Positions 52,784 to 61,496 of a stretch of DNA of 64,000 bases are shown here, piece after piece (positions within the stretch are counted from its first letter, which is position 1; every line of letters begins with the position of its first letter). Made by a program: the position numbers and the translations under genes. The notes below the pieces were generated by a model. The model saw only the letters and a list, made by a program, of their open reading frames with translations. It had not been told where the DNA came from and ran no database searches. This stretch comes from Paenibacillus sp. RC67 (GTDB lineage: Bacteria; Bacillota; Bacilli; Paenibacillales; NBRC-103111). The stretch spans positions 3,371,501 through 3,435,500 of the forward strand of contig NZ_CP125098.1 of assembly GCF_030020805.1 (NCBI RefSeq), written 5' to 3'.

Positions 52784-53983
52784 TTCAATGAAATAGTCAA
52801 GCACCATGCAGCCGGCCCCTACAGCAACCACATTGTATCCACTTGAAGCTCTGACGATCTTCACCTTGCAGTTAGGATAATGCTGAAGCCGTTGCTGTAC
52901 GGTTTCTGCCGTAATCTCGTAGAAAGTAAGGTTTGCTCCCAAGCCTCCACCGACAATAACCATATCCGGACGTAAGAGATGAATCAGGTTGGATAAACCG
53001 ATGCCATAATAATAGGCGGCATCCCTTACAACATCGTAACAGAGCGGATCGTCCTGCTCTAGAGCATCCAATATATGATGGAACTGTACATCATCCACTT
53101 GATCGACCATGCTTTGCAGTACAGATGCTTTGCCGCGCTTGATGCGGCGTACAATTTCTTCACGCACGGACGGGAAGCTGCTGTAGGCTTCCAGACAGCC
53201 ATAAGCACCACAAGAGCACTGACGCCCGTGAACGTCCACTGTAATATGACCCAGGGAATTATCCATATCGAGCTTGCTGCCGAGCACTTGCCCCTGCAAA
53301 ATGATACCGCAGCGAATCGCGACGCCTGACGAGGTATAGACAAGGTTGTCCGCATCTTTCCAATATTTACTGCGATATTCTCCAAGTGCAGCCAGGTTGA
53401 TTCCGTTATCGAGAAGGACGGTCGTATGAAAACGCGTCTGTAAATAATCGATAATATTGACCTGCTCCCAGCCATCTAGCTTATGCTCGTGCGAGAGAAG
53501 AGTCCCGCCTTCACGATTGATGGGGCCGATAGCCCCAACTCCGATACCAAGCAGCTTGTTGTGTGGAACGCTGTGTTCCTCAAGCAGCTGATCGATACGC
53601 TCGCTTATAAAGCGGAGCGTATAGTCGGGAGTACATGTTTCAAGCATTTTCAGCTTATGCTCTGCTACTATGGTTAATTGCAAATCGAGAAGAAGAACCG
53701 TCGTAAAAAGACTTGATATTTCTATACCTATTAAATAGTGGGAGTCAGGCTTAATGACATACAGGGAAGGTTTGCGCCCACCTTTTGATTCCCCCAAACC
53801 GCTGTCATAGATTAACCCGCTTTGCACGAGCTCTTCAACCAAACGAGAACAGGTGGAGTGCTTATACCCAGTTTGCTCTACTAGTGTATTAATTCGCACT
53901 GGACCCAGCTTATTGATCAAATAGTAAAGCCGCTTCAAGCTTTTCATCTTCGGAGACATTAAGCCGACGAATTCTTGTAACAT
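52766..53983 (-). CDS. ROK-family transcriptional repressor
   Basis: 405 residues from ATG 53983, preceded by GGAGGA; a longer frame to 54061 is not supported. An amino winged helix (LGPVRINTLVEQTGYKHSTCSRLVEELVQSGLIYD) is followed by the ROK sugar-kinase-like fold with the zinc motif CSCGAYGCLE and ATP-loop-like VIVGGGLGAN. Such repressors (XylR, NagC, Mlc) respond to sugars. It lies between two sulfatase operons and is divergent from the second, so it is the likely common regulator. Confidence 0.92.
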   Translation of the reverse strand: MLQEFVGLMSPKMKSLKRLYYLINKLGPVRINTLVEQTGYKHSTCSRLVEELVQSGLIYDSGLGESKGGRKPSLYVIKPDSHYLIGIEISSLFTTVLLLDLQLTIVAEHKLKMLETCTPDYTLRFISERIDQLLEEHSVPHNKLLGIGVGAIGPINREGGTLLSHEHKLDGWEQVNIIDYLQTRFHTTVLLDNGINLAALGEYRSKYWKDADNLVYTSSGVAIRCGIILQGQVLGSKLDMDNSLGHITVDVHGRQCSCGAYGCLEAYSSFPSVREEIVRRIKRGKASVLQSMVDQVDDVQFHHILDALEQDDPLCYDVVRDAAYYYGIGLSNLIHLLRPDMVIVGGGLGANLTFYEITAETVQQRLQHYPNCKVKIVRASSGYNVVAVGAGCMVLDYFIEDKQTT

Positions 53984-54229
53984 AATAATCCTCCAATTTA
54001 AGCAGCAAATGCATCTTGTATTGAAAACATAGGAACGGATAAGTTTCCCTTTATTGTACACGATTCGGGACGCTGTAGTAAACCGCTTGCAATAAGTGAA
54101 TAAAAATATAATTGATAAAAACGATACGATATTTTGGTTATTGGTTAATTAGTTAAAGACTGTTAGGGGGATTTTCAGTAATTATAACTAATATTCTGCA
54201 TACTTTTTCTCAAAATGAATAAAATTATA
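53984..54229. other. Divergent spacer between ROK and PNP genes
   Basis: AT-rich non-coding DNA that should contain the ROK operator and the minus-strand ROK promoter. No convincing operator palindrome or purine riboswitch was found by eye. Confidence 0.5.
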
Positions 54230-54258
54230 TTTACAAATTCTCAGGTGTGCATTATGAT
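54230..54258 (+). promoter_or_regulatory. Promoter of the PNP-sulfatase operon
   Basis: TTTACA (54230-54235) and TATGAT (54253-54258) with a 17-base spacer, about 50 bases before the PNP start. Confidence 0.6.
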
Positions 54259-54307
54259 GATCACATAGAAATGAAAGCTTACAATTCATTAGAAGGGTGC
54301 TGTGCAA

Positions 54308-55132
54308 ATGATGTCTGATGTTAAGAAGCATATCCAGGAGGCAGTGACATTTATCGAAAATACTATAGGGTTTCAACCGGAAATCGGTTTGATCCTTGGA
54401 TCTGGTCTCGGTCTTATCGCTGATCTGATAGAGGAAGCTAAAGTGATCCCTTATCATGCTATTCCTCACTTTCCCGTATCGACTGTAGAAGGCCATGCTG
54501 GGGAACTGGTAGCAGGCCAAATTAATGGGAAGAGCGTCATTATGATGAAAGGACGCTTTCACTTGTATGAAGGCTACGCCGCATCATCCATAACGTTCCC
54601 TGTACGTGTAATGAGAGCTATTGGTGTTAAGCAGCTTATCGTTACTAATGCTGCCGGGGGAGTCAACACGGAATTTGAGGTTGGAGACCTGATGTTAATT
54701 ACCGACCATATCAATTTTATGGGAACCAATCCGCTTATAGGTCCTAATGACAGTGAGCTTGGAACGAGATTCCCGGACATGTCCGATGCCTACAGCAAAC
54801 GCCTCATTCAATTGGCGCACAAAGTGGCAGGACGCCAAAGCTTCTCATTCCGTGAAGGCGTATACATGGGGAATCTGGGGCCGACCTATGAAACACCCGG
54901 GGAAATTCGTATGGCAAGAGTCTTAGGTGCTGATGCGGTTGGCATGTCCACTGTACCAGAAGTGATCGTCGCCAGACACGCAGGTATGGAAGTTCTCGGC
55001 ATCTCCTGCATTACGAACAAAGCGGCTGGAATATTGGAGCAGCCTTTATCGCATGAAGAGGTCATGGAGGCTGCGGAGCAAGTGAAGCCGAGGTTTTTGA
55101 AGCTTGTGCTTGGCATTATCGGGGAGTTGTAA
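54308..55132 (+). CDS. punA: Purine nucleoside phosphorylase (trimeric type)
   Basis: 274 residues. LILGSGLGLIADLIEE, PVSTVEGHAGELVAG and MKGRFHLYEGY hold the phosphate and base-site residues; TNAAGGVNTEFEVGDLMLITDHINFMGTNPL and the base-recognition Asn in SCITNKAAGI are characteristic. It splits inosine and guanosine with phosphate into base and ribose 1-phosphate. The RBS AAGGGTG lies eight bases before ATG 54308. It heads an operon whose next gene, a sulfatase, begins after one intervening base, a very unusual partner for a PNP. Confidence 0.94.
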   Translation: MMSDVKKHIQEAVTFIENTIGFQPEIGLILGSGLGLIADLIEEAKVIPYHAIPHFPVSTVEGHAGELVAGQINGKSVIMMKGRFHLYEGYAASSITFPVRVMRAIGVKQLIVTNAAGGVNTEFEVGDLMLITDHINFMGTNPLIGPNDSELGTRFPDMSDAYSKRLIQLAHKVAGRQSFSFREGVYMGNLGPTYETPGEIRMARVLGADAVGMSTVPEVIVARHAGMEVLGISCITNKAAGILEQPLSHEEVMEAAEQVKPRFLKLVLGIIGEL

Positions 55133-55133
55133 T

Positions 55134-56591
55134 ATGAACCGGAATCAGCCGAACATTGTATTTATTTTAACTGACGATCAAGGCCCTTGGGCACTAGGAT
55201 GCGCAGGCAACCCAGAGATCAGGACACCTAACCTGGACCGGCTTGCAGAGCAAGGAATCCGATTCGAGAATTTTTTCTGCAGCTCTCCGGTATGCGCACC
55301 TGCTCGTGCAACCATTCTGACAGGGAAAATGCCCTCGCAGCATGGGGTTCATGATTTTATCCGGGAGAATGACAATCCGCATCTACAATATTTGGATGGC
55401 CATACGGCCTATACAGAGCTTCTTGCTAAAGCGGGATATGTATGCGGTATCAGCGGCAAATGGGGCTTGTGTAATGATTACGCGCCACAAAAGGGATTTT
55501 CCCATTGGTACACCTACATTTATGATGGAGGTCATTACTTCGATCCGACGATGGTACGCAATGGGGAAGCAGTGAAGGAAACAGGGTACTTAACGGACTT
55601 GATCACTCAGGATGCTATGGCATTTATCGATAAGCAGGCTCGGGAGGACCAGCCGTTTTATATAAGCGTTCATTATACGGCTCCCCACCATCTATGGGTC
55701 GGAGAGCATCCTAAGGAATATGTGGAGATGTATGACGATTGTCTGTTCGAGACTTGTCCGCAGGAGCCGGAGCATCCTTGGTTTCTGGAACTGACGAATC
55801 CTTCAGATGTACGAACGAATCCACGAGACAATCTGAAGGGCTATTTCGCGGCGGTTACTGCGATGGATTATAATGTCGGCTTGCTCATGGAGCAGCTGGA
55901 GCGACTGAATCTTCGTGAGAATACGCTAATCTGCTTTATGAGTGATAACGGCTTCAGCTGCGGTCAGGGCGGAATATGGGGCAAAGGAAACGGAACGTAC
56001 CCACAGAACATGTACGAAAATTCAGTGAAAGTTCCTGCCATTTTCAGCCATCCGGGTCGCATTCCGCAAGGCCGCGTTCATTCGGCACTGCTAAGTCAAT
56101 ATGATGTTATGCCAACTCTTCTGGAGTATGCATCTATTGATAATCCCCAAGCGGATCCATTACCAGGACACAGCTTTCTGACTATTTTGGAAGGGATGGG
56201 CTGCGATGAACGGCGCCATGTAGTCGTCTATGACGAATATGGCCCGGTAAGAATGATACGTACTCAGCGTTATAAATATATTCATCGATACCCCTTCGGA
56301 CCGTTTGAATTTTATGATCTGGATCATGATCCAAAGGAATGTACTAATTTGTACGATCATCCCGAGTATCAGGAACGGATTCGAACATTACGGAATCAGT
56401 TGGATTGTTGGTTCCTTCAGTACGTCGACCCGGCTATAGACGGCGCGCGGTTGCCTGTAACCGGGACGGGGCAAAGCAATCTGGTAGGGCCAGATGTTTC
56501 TGGTCAGCCTGCATTTAACCAAAATGCGAGATTGTTTAAGGAGAAGCAAAACGCGGAGCGGCTGAAAAGGTCAGCTTTAAACAAAGAATAG
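55134..56591 (+). CDS. Second sulfatase, inside the purine-salvage operon
   Basis: 485 residues from ATG 55134; its site GGGGAG lies in the PNP 3' end, so translation is coupled. The formylglycine motif is CAPARATILTGK with Cys54. Metal ligands are in FILTDDQGPWALGCAG and SDNGFSCGQGGIWGKG, and GKWGL stands in place of the usual GKWH. No signal peptide: cytoplasmic. It differs from the first sulfatase in length and lacks the C-terminal extension. Likely cleaves a sulfate ester from an imported compound; whether a nucleoside or a sugar is unknown. Confidence 0.92.
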   Translation: MNRNQPNIVFILTDDQGPWALGCAGNPEIRTPNLDRLAEQGIRFENFFCSSPVCAPARATILTGKMPSQHGVHDFIRENDNPHLQYLDGHTAYTELLAKAGYVCGISGKWGLCNDYAPQKGFSHWYTYIYDGGHYFDPTMVRNGEAVKETGYLTDLITQDAMAFIDKQAREDQPFYISVHYTAPHHLWVGEHPKEYVEMYDDCLFETCPQEPEHPWFLELTNPSDVRTNPRDNLKGYFAAVTAMDYNVGLLMEQLERLNLRENTLICFMSDNGFSCGQGGIWGKGNGTYPQNMYENSVKVPAIFSHPGRIPQGRVHSALLSQYDVMPTLLEYASIDNPQADPLPGHSFLTILEGMGCDERRHVVVYDEYGPVRMIRTQRYKYIHRYPFGPFEFYDLDHDPKECTNLYDHPEYQERIRTLRNQLDCWFLQYVDPAIDGARLPVTGTGQSNLVGPDVSGQPAFNQNARLFKEKQNAERLKRSALNKE

Positions 56592-56603
56592 GGGAGAATG
56601 CGA

Positions 56604-58109
56604 ATGTCGAACCCAATAGAACTAACCATTTTGTATACTAATGATTTCCATGCACAAGATAAGCCTGTGAAAGCAACGTGGATCGAGGGGGAACCTATGA
56701 TGGGCGGCGCTGCTTACATGGCTTCCTATATCAACGAGATACGGGCAAGTGAACCGAATGTCCTTGTCCTGGACGCCGGGGATATTATCACTGGTCCTGC
56801 GATCAGCTTTCTTACGAATGGAGAGGCTCCAGTCGATTTATTTAATGCTATCGGATTTGATGCCTCCTGCATCGGAAACCATGAATTTGATCACGGGGTT
56901 CCTAATGCAAGGAAACTGGTCGCTCAAGCGCAATTTCCTTTTTTATCAGGCAGCATATTCTATAAAGGAACTAATATTTTATTTGCCAAACCATATGAAA
57001 TATTGGAAAAGGGCGGCTTGAAAATCGCAGTGATCGGCATTCATGGGAAAAAAGCCGGCTATGAAACGATACAAGTCGATCTAGTTCAAGATCTGGACTT
57101 CCGAGAACAGGAGTCGCTTCTGCAAGAATATGTAAACCTGTTGAGACCCCATGTGGATCTGGTTATTGTGCTTGCCCATGAAGGAGTTCCTGCCGAGCAA
57201 TCGACCACAGATCGCGAGGTTCATGTAGAGGAAGATTTTGAAGAGGATGTGCGCATGTGTCGTAACATCAAAGGCATTGACTTAATGATTACAGGGCATG
57301 CCCACAAATCCATCCTAAAGCCTTATTTAGTAAAGGAAACGGGAACAATGCTTTGTTCAACTCGTGGACTTGGTACGTTCGTCGGTTATTTGAAGCTGAA
57401 GGTTGACAAGTCGATAAGGAAGATTACTTCATATGAAGGACATCTGGAGCCGATTTATTCGGACCAGATCAAACCGGATCCAGTCGTTGCGGCACGTGTG
57501 CAGTATTGGGATGATCGTCTGAAGCAGCTAATCGATCAAAAAATCGGTTACGCCGAGGAGGCGCTAACCCGGAATTATTTTGGCGAATCGGTGCTTGGGA
57601 ACATCATTACCGATGCCGTTCGACTCTATACAGAGGCGGATGTAGTATTCACAAACCCTGGGGGCTTACGTGCGGACGTAGAACAGGGAGATATCACGGT
57701 CGGACATATCATTAGTGTCGTTCCATTCAACAATAATGTTCTCGTCATGGATATGACAGGGCGTGAACTGAAGGAAGTACTGGAGCAAAGCGCAAGAATG
57801 AGTGCCGGGGTACTGGAGCAGTCAGGAGTGACGATAGTGATCGATCCGTCAGCCGAATCCAGCGAACGTCTCGTAGAAGTGTTGATCAACGGACAGCCAC
57901 TGGATGAAAGCCGTACGTACAAAATTGCCTCTGATGATTTTACTTGCAAAGGCGGAGATGGCTTTACAGCATTTGGAGCTGCTGCTCACGTTAAAGATAC
58001 TTCGATGATCATGCGTGATCTCGTGATTGAGCATATTCGAAAGCTTGGTCATATCAAGCCGATGCTTGAGAATAGGATTGTTGTCACTAATTCGGTTTCA
58101 GTATCTTAA
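56604..58109 (+). CDS. Bifunctional metallophosphatase / 5'-nucleotidase family, cytoplasmic
   Basis: 501 residues from ATG 56604, 12 bases after the sulfatase stop (RBS GGGGAG). The metallophosphoesterase half has YTNDFHAQ, VLDAGD, GNHEFDHG, VLAHEG and TGHAHK; the C-terminal 5'-nucleotidase domain shows NPGGLRADVEQGDITVG and FTCKGGDGFTAFG. UshA-type enzymes are normally secreted, but no signal peptide is seen here. It would dephosphorylate nucleotides, feeding nucleosides to PNP, or act on a sulfated or phosphorylated analogue. Confidence 0.9.
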   Translation: MSNPIELTILYTNDFHAQDKPVKATWIEGEPMMGGAAYMASYINEIRASEPNVLVLDAGDIITGPAISFLTNGEAPVDLFNAIGFDASCIGNHEFDHGVPNARKLVAQAQFPFLSGSIFYKGTNILFAKPYEILEKGGLKIAVIGIHGKKAGYETIQVDLVQDLDFREQESLLQEYVNLLRPHVDLVIVLAHEGVPAEQSTTDREVHVEEDFEEDVRMCRNIKGIDLMITGHAHKSILKPYLVKETGTMLCSTRGLGTFVGYLKLKVDKSIRKITSYEGHLEPIYSDQIKPDPVVAARVQYWDDRLKQLIDQKIGYAEEALTRNYFGESVLGNIITDAVRLYTEADVVFTNPGGLRADVEQGDITVGHIISVVPFNNNVLVMDMTGRELKEVLEQSARMSAGVLEQSGVTIVIDPSAESSERLVEVLINGQPLDESRTYKIASDDFTCKGGDGFTAFGAAAHVKDTSMIMRDLVIEHIRKLGHIKPMLENRIVVTNSVSVS

Positions 58110-58168
58110 ACGTTGTTTTTGAAGCAAAGGGTGGGCGAGGGGCTAAATAGAAGGAAGGATCAGCATGA

Positions 58169-59467
58169 ATGAGTAAACAAGCCGGTCGGATTAAGAATGC
58201 TGGAACATTGCGGACCACAGTACAAAAAGAACTCCTTGCAGGCGTCATTTCCTTTTTCACGATTGTGTATATTATTGCCGTTAATTCATCCATATTGGAG
58301 GACGCAGGTATTCCGCTTGAAGCGGGCATTATTGCTACTGCACTAACATCTTTTGTCGGCTGCCTGCTTATGGGATTATGGGCAGATTCTCCGATTATCC
58401 TAGTGCCTGGAATGGGGATCAATGCGCTGTTTACGTACACGATCGTTCAGACGATGGGACTAACATGGCAGGAAGCATTAGGTGCGGTTTGCGTGTCGGG
58501 AATCTTATTTGTTATCGTTGCCTTTACGCCGCTTGCTCTATCGATTTCACAATCCATCCCTGATTCGCTAAAAGAGGCGACAACGGTTGGCATAGGATTA
58601 TTCCTTACGTTTATCGGCCTGCAAAAAGGCGGTATTGTAGTAGCCAGTGAAAAAACGTTCGTAGCGTTAGGTAATTTCGCGGACCCTCATACGATTCTGA
58701 CATTGGTAACGCTGATTATTGCTCTTGTGCTGTTCATTCGCAATGTACCTGGGAATTTCCTGATTACCATAGCGGCGGGCACATTACTGGCCATTGGATT
58801 AGGTCAAGTGACTTTGAGTAAAGCTACCAGCGAGCATCTTTCGATGAAAGTATACTTGGAGGTATTTGGAGCTTTATCTTTCGATAGCATAGCCTCGGCG
58901 ACATTTTGGGTTGCAGCCTTTACATTGGCGCTGGTCATTGTGTTTGAAAATATCGGAATGATTCACGGTCATCTGCGAATGGTGGAAGCTCCTCAGAAAT
59001 TTACCCGCTCCTTGCAGGCTAATGCGATATCTGTTATTACTGCGGGAATTTTTGGAACGAGTCCTACAGTGTCGACAGTAGAAAGCGCCGCGGGGATATC
59101 GGCAGGGGGAAGAAAAGGACTGACTGCCATCACAACAGGCATTTTGTTCTTGGTCTCGTTGTTCTGCATTCCAGTCATTAAGCTGATTCCGGATAGTGCC
59201 ATTTCTCCGATATTAATTGTTGTCGGCGGTTTAATGATTGCCGGAGTACAGCGTATCAATTTTACACAGTTCTCGGAAGGATTCCCTGCTTTTCTTATTG
59301 TGGCATTAATTCCTCTGACATACAGTATTGTCGATGGAATGGCGTTCGGTTTTATGGCTTATGTTATTTTGAAGCTGGCTATGGGGAAAGCGAAGGAAAT
59401 CTCACTTCCTTTATATTTGATTGCAGGTCTGTTTCTTATTAACTTTATCTTTCACGCCCTGAGTTGA
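58169..59467 (+). CDS. NCS2-family purine permease (AzgA/PbuG type)
   Basis: 432 residues, about 12-14 helices. The AzgA-type signatures are visible: ELLAGVISFFTIVYIIAVNSSILEDAGIP near the amino end, VPGMGINALFTYTIV and TSPTVSTVESAAGISAGGRKGLTAI. These proteins take up adenine, guanine or hypoxanthine with protons. The ATG at 58169 is well placed after AAGGAAGGA; an overlapping ATG four bases earlier stops after three codons. Last gene of the PNP operon; it may recover bases or move the released product. Confidence 0.92.
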   Translation: MSKQAGRIKNAGTLRTTVQKELLAGVISFFTIVYIIAVNSSILEDAGIPLEAGIIATALTSFVGCLLMGLWADSPIILVPGMGINALFTYTIVQTMGLTWQEALGAVCVSGILFVIVAFTPLALSISQSIPDSLKEATTVGIGLFLTFIGLQKGGIVVASEKTFVALGNFADPHTILTLVTLIIALVLFIRNVPGNFLITIAAGTLLAIGLGQVTLSKATSEHLSMKVYLEVFGALSFDSIASATFWVAAFTLALVIVFENIGMIHGHLRMVEAPQKFTRSLQANAISVITAGIFGTSPTVSTVESAAGISAGGRKGLTAITTGILFLVSLFCIPVIKLIPDSAISPILIVVGGLMIAGVQRINFTQFSEGFPAFLIVALIPLTYSIVDGMAFGFMAYVILKLAMGKAKEISLPLYLIAGLFLINFIFHALS

Positions 59468-59490
59468 GTCTTCCCTGAATGAAGGAAGTA

Positions 59491-59531
59491 AAAAGAAACC
59501 AATAACCATGTTGGTGGCGTTGGTTTCTTTT
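59491..59531. terminator. Terminator after the NCS2 permease
   Basis: AAAAGAAACCAA and TTGGTTTCTTTT, perfect 12-base arms with A and T flanks serving both the permease and the convergent lipoprotein gene. Confidence 0.92.
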
Positions 59532-59592
59532 CCTTTATACAACATGATGTTGGGGCTGTTTCAGCTGCAATTGCAATATTCATTGGTTAATC

Positions 59593-61206
59593 TTATGGTT
59601 TGTTGTAGTCATCCAGCCCTTTCTGCATGATAGCAATCATTTCATCTGCATGCATGCTTTTGAGCTTCGCGACATAGGCATCCCATTCTTGATCGACGCC
59701 TCCTTGTACGACCCATCGAATGAAGGTCTGTCTCACATAATCTTTGACATTTATCTGCAATTGTGTGAGTTTGTCGCGGTCGTCAGGTGAATAAGTTACA
59801 TAATCCGGAAAAAACTTGTCGAGCGGAGCGATAACCGGTTCATACAACGCTACGGCTTTAGATCGGTAATAATTGCTGTTTCCAGGCAAGTAGCGGAGCT
59901 TAGATGCCAAATCCGGTGTAACGGCCGAGACCGCGTCCACATTGGGAACCTCACCTTCGTCTCCAGTTTCCGGCATAATGTCAAAAGTACCGTCACTATT
60001 TTTTCTCGTGCCTGCTCCGAACAAACCGTACGTTTCCTGGACAGACCAATCCGGATCAGCTAGCAGATCGGCCAAGCGTGCAGAGGCGATGGGATACTTA
60101 TTATTTTTGAAAATAGTAAATTGATTATTCCGGACAATCCATGTTTGCTGCCGGTACAGCTGCCTTTGGGTGCTTTCGGCTGCGGGAGGAAGCATGGGGA
60201 CATAAACGTCAGGATTGGGATTGCTGTAGGCTTCAATGGAACCGACCATCTCCGGCTTGGCTACTAGCTTGGCAAAATAGGCTCCCCAGTCGTCCGTAAA
60301 TACTTCGGGAGGAATCAAACCGTCCTTATAGAGCCGATGCAAATAAGCCAAGGGCTTTTTGATCTCGGGGTTGAGTGCTTGGAAGAGGACTTTGCCGTTC
60401 TCGACCGCCACATAGGTGTCATCCGGTACCAAGAGGCCGAAGGAGCCGCCATATAAATCCAGTTGACCGCCTACGTATTGATCCCAGCGAAAATAATAGG
60501 GAATCACATCTTTCGGAATAACTCCGTTGCCGGCATTTGCTTTAAACTGTCCTAGGGCATACGCAAATTGCTCGGTAGTCGACGGAATCTCCAAGCCGAG
60601 CTGATCTAACCATTTCTTGTTGATCAACCATTGATCGCGTATGCCCAAATAAACGGGATTTTGTTGAACAAGCCCTAAGCTGTAAATGCTACCGTCTGCG
60701 GCTGTCATCGCCTTTTTTGCCGCTGGATTTGACTCGAGCGCTTTTATCCAATTGGGTGCATACTGCAGCAGGCTTGAAAAAGGGATGATGTCCCCGGCAC
60801 TTTGCGCAGTGGCGATTTGATGCGCAGATGCGTCGGAACGAAGCAGGAGATCTGGATACTGACGCGAAGCAAACATTAAATTCAATTTATCCCTATTATC
60901 GACGGAGATTTGCTTAATATCGAGATGAATTCCGCTCTTCTTCTCCAGTTCCTGAAAAAACTTCGATTGATTGTAGTCACCTTTATAGGAAGTAACCACC
61001 ACGGTTTTCAGTGTAATGGGCTGATTGACAATAGGATATCCGGTCAAATTGACGGCGATGCCGTTCTCCATGATCTGGTTGCCGGTCGTTTCTACGTAGC
61101 TGCCTGAAGCGTTGTTGGAATTAGAAATGACCGATTGTTTACATCCCGATAAGAAGATGGCATTCCATAATGTGACGATGAGAAGCAAACCGGCTTTATT
61201 GTTCAC
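59593..61206 (-). CDS. LplA-type ABC solute-binding lipoprotein
   Basis: 537 residues from GTG 61206 (AAGGGGAGA upstream). Lipobox LSGC after a short hydrophobic signal. It belongs to the long solute-binding branch (LplA type, 500-560 residues) seen with oligosaccharide transporters in Paenibacillus, with KTVVVTSYKGDYNQSKFFQELEKKSGI near the start. It is unlike the two shorter lipoproteins in this window. Divergent from a membrane-bound AraC regulator, a standard pairing, but the LplB/LplC permease genes usually next to it are missing. Confidence 0.9.
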   Translation of the reverse strand: MNNKAGLLLIVTLWNAIFLSGCKQSVISNSNNASGSYVETTGNQIMENGIAVNLTGYPIVNQPITLKTVVVTSYKGDYNQSKFFQELEKKSGIHLDIKQISVDNRDKLNLMFASRQYPDLLLRSDASAHQIATAQSAGDIIPFSSLLQYAPNWIKALESNPAAKKAMTAADGSIYSLGLVQQNPVYLGIRDQWLINKKWLDQLGLEIPSTTEQFAYALGQFKANAGNGVIPKDVIPYYFRWDQYVGGQLDLYGGSFGLLVPDDTYVAVENGKVLFQALNPEIKKPLAYLHRLYKDGLIPPEVFTDDWGAYFAKLVAKPEMVGSIEAYSNPNPDVYVPMLPPAAESTQRQLYRQQTWIVRNNQFTIFKNNKYPIASARLADLLADPDWSVQETYGLFGAGTRKNSDGTFDIMPETGDEGEVPNVDAVSAVTPDLASKLRYLPGNSNYYRSKAVALYEPVIAPLDKFFPDYVTYSPDDRDKLTQLQINVKDYVRQTFIRWVVQGGVDQEWDAYVAKLKSMHADEMIAIMQKGLDDYNKP

Positions 61207-61496
61207 GACTCTATCTCCCCTTTCACTTATGGTTCATCGGTTATTTCTATATCTCTAAATATCCTAACAATAACAAAAAGAATATCGCTTAGTAAATATG
61301 CGATTGTAGAGACATGGTTCATTGTTCTAAAAAGGCAAATCCATGATGGATGAAATATACAATGAATGAAGGATATGCTATATTGAATACGACCAACCTT
61401 GAAAGCGTAATCAATTCTTGATTGCGAACAGAATTCTGTGAACGCATCATGATGGAATGCAAGAGCGTAAGAAGCTACCAAAGCGGGGTGTAACTA
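61207..61496. other. Divergent spacer between lipoprotein and AraC sensor genes
   Basis: Non-coding, AT-rich around 61240-61320. The only site noticed is a cre-like element at its right part. Promoters for both genes must lie here but were not resolved. Confidence 0.5.
61400..61413. promoter_or_regulatory. cre-like site
   Basis: TGAAAGCGTAATCA matches TGWAANCGNTNWCA with a single mismatch (A for T at position 10). It lies in the spacer between the LplA-type lipoprotein and the AraC sensor, suggesting CcpA control. Confidence 0.45.

Noticed and set aside
54060-54300. Purine riboswitch before the PNP operon
   Set aside because: The paired loop and core sequences of the purine aptamer could not be found.
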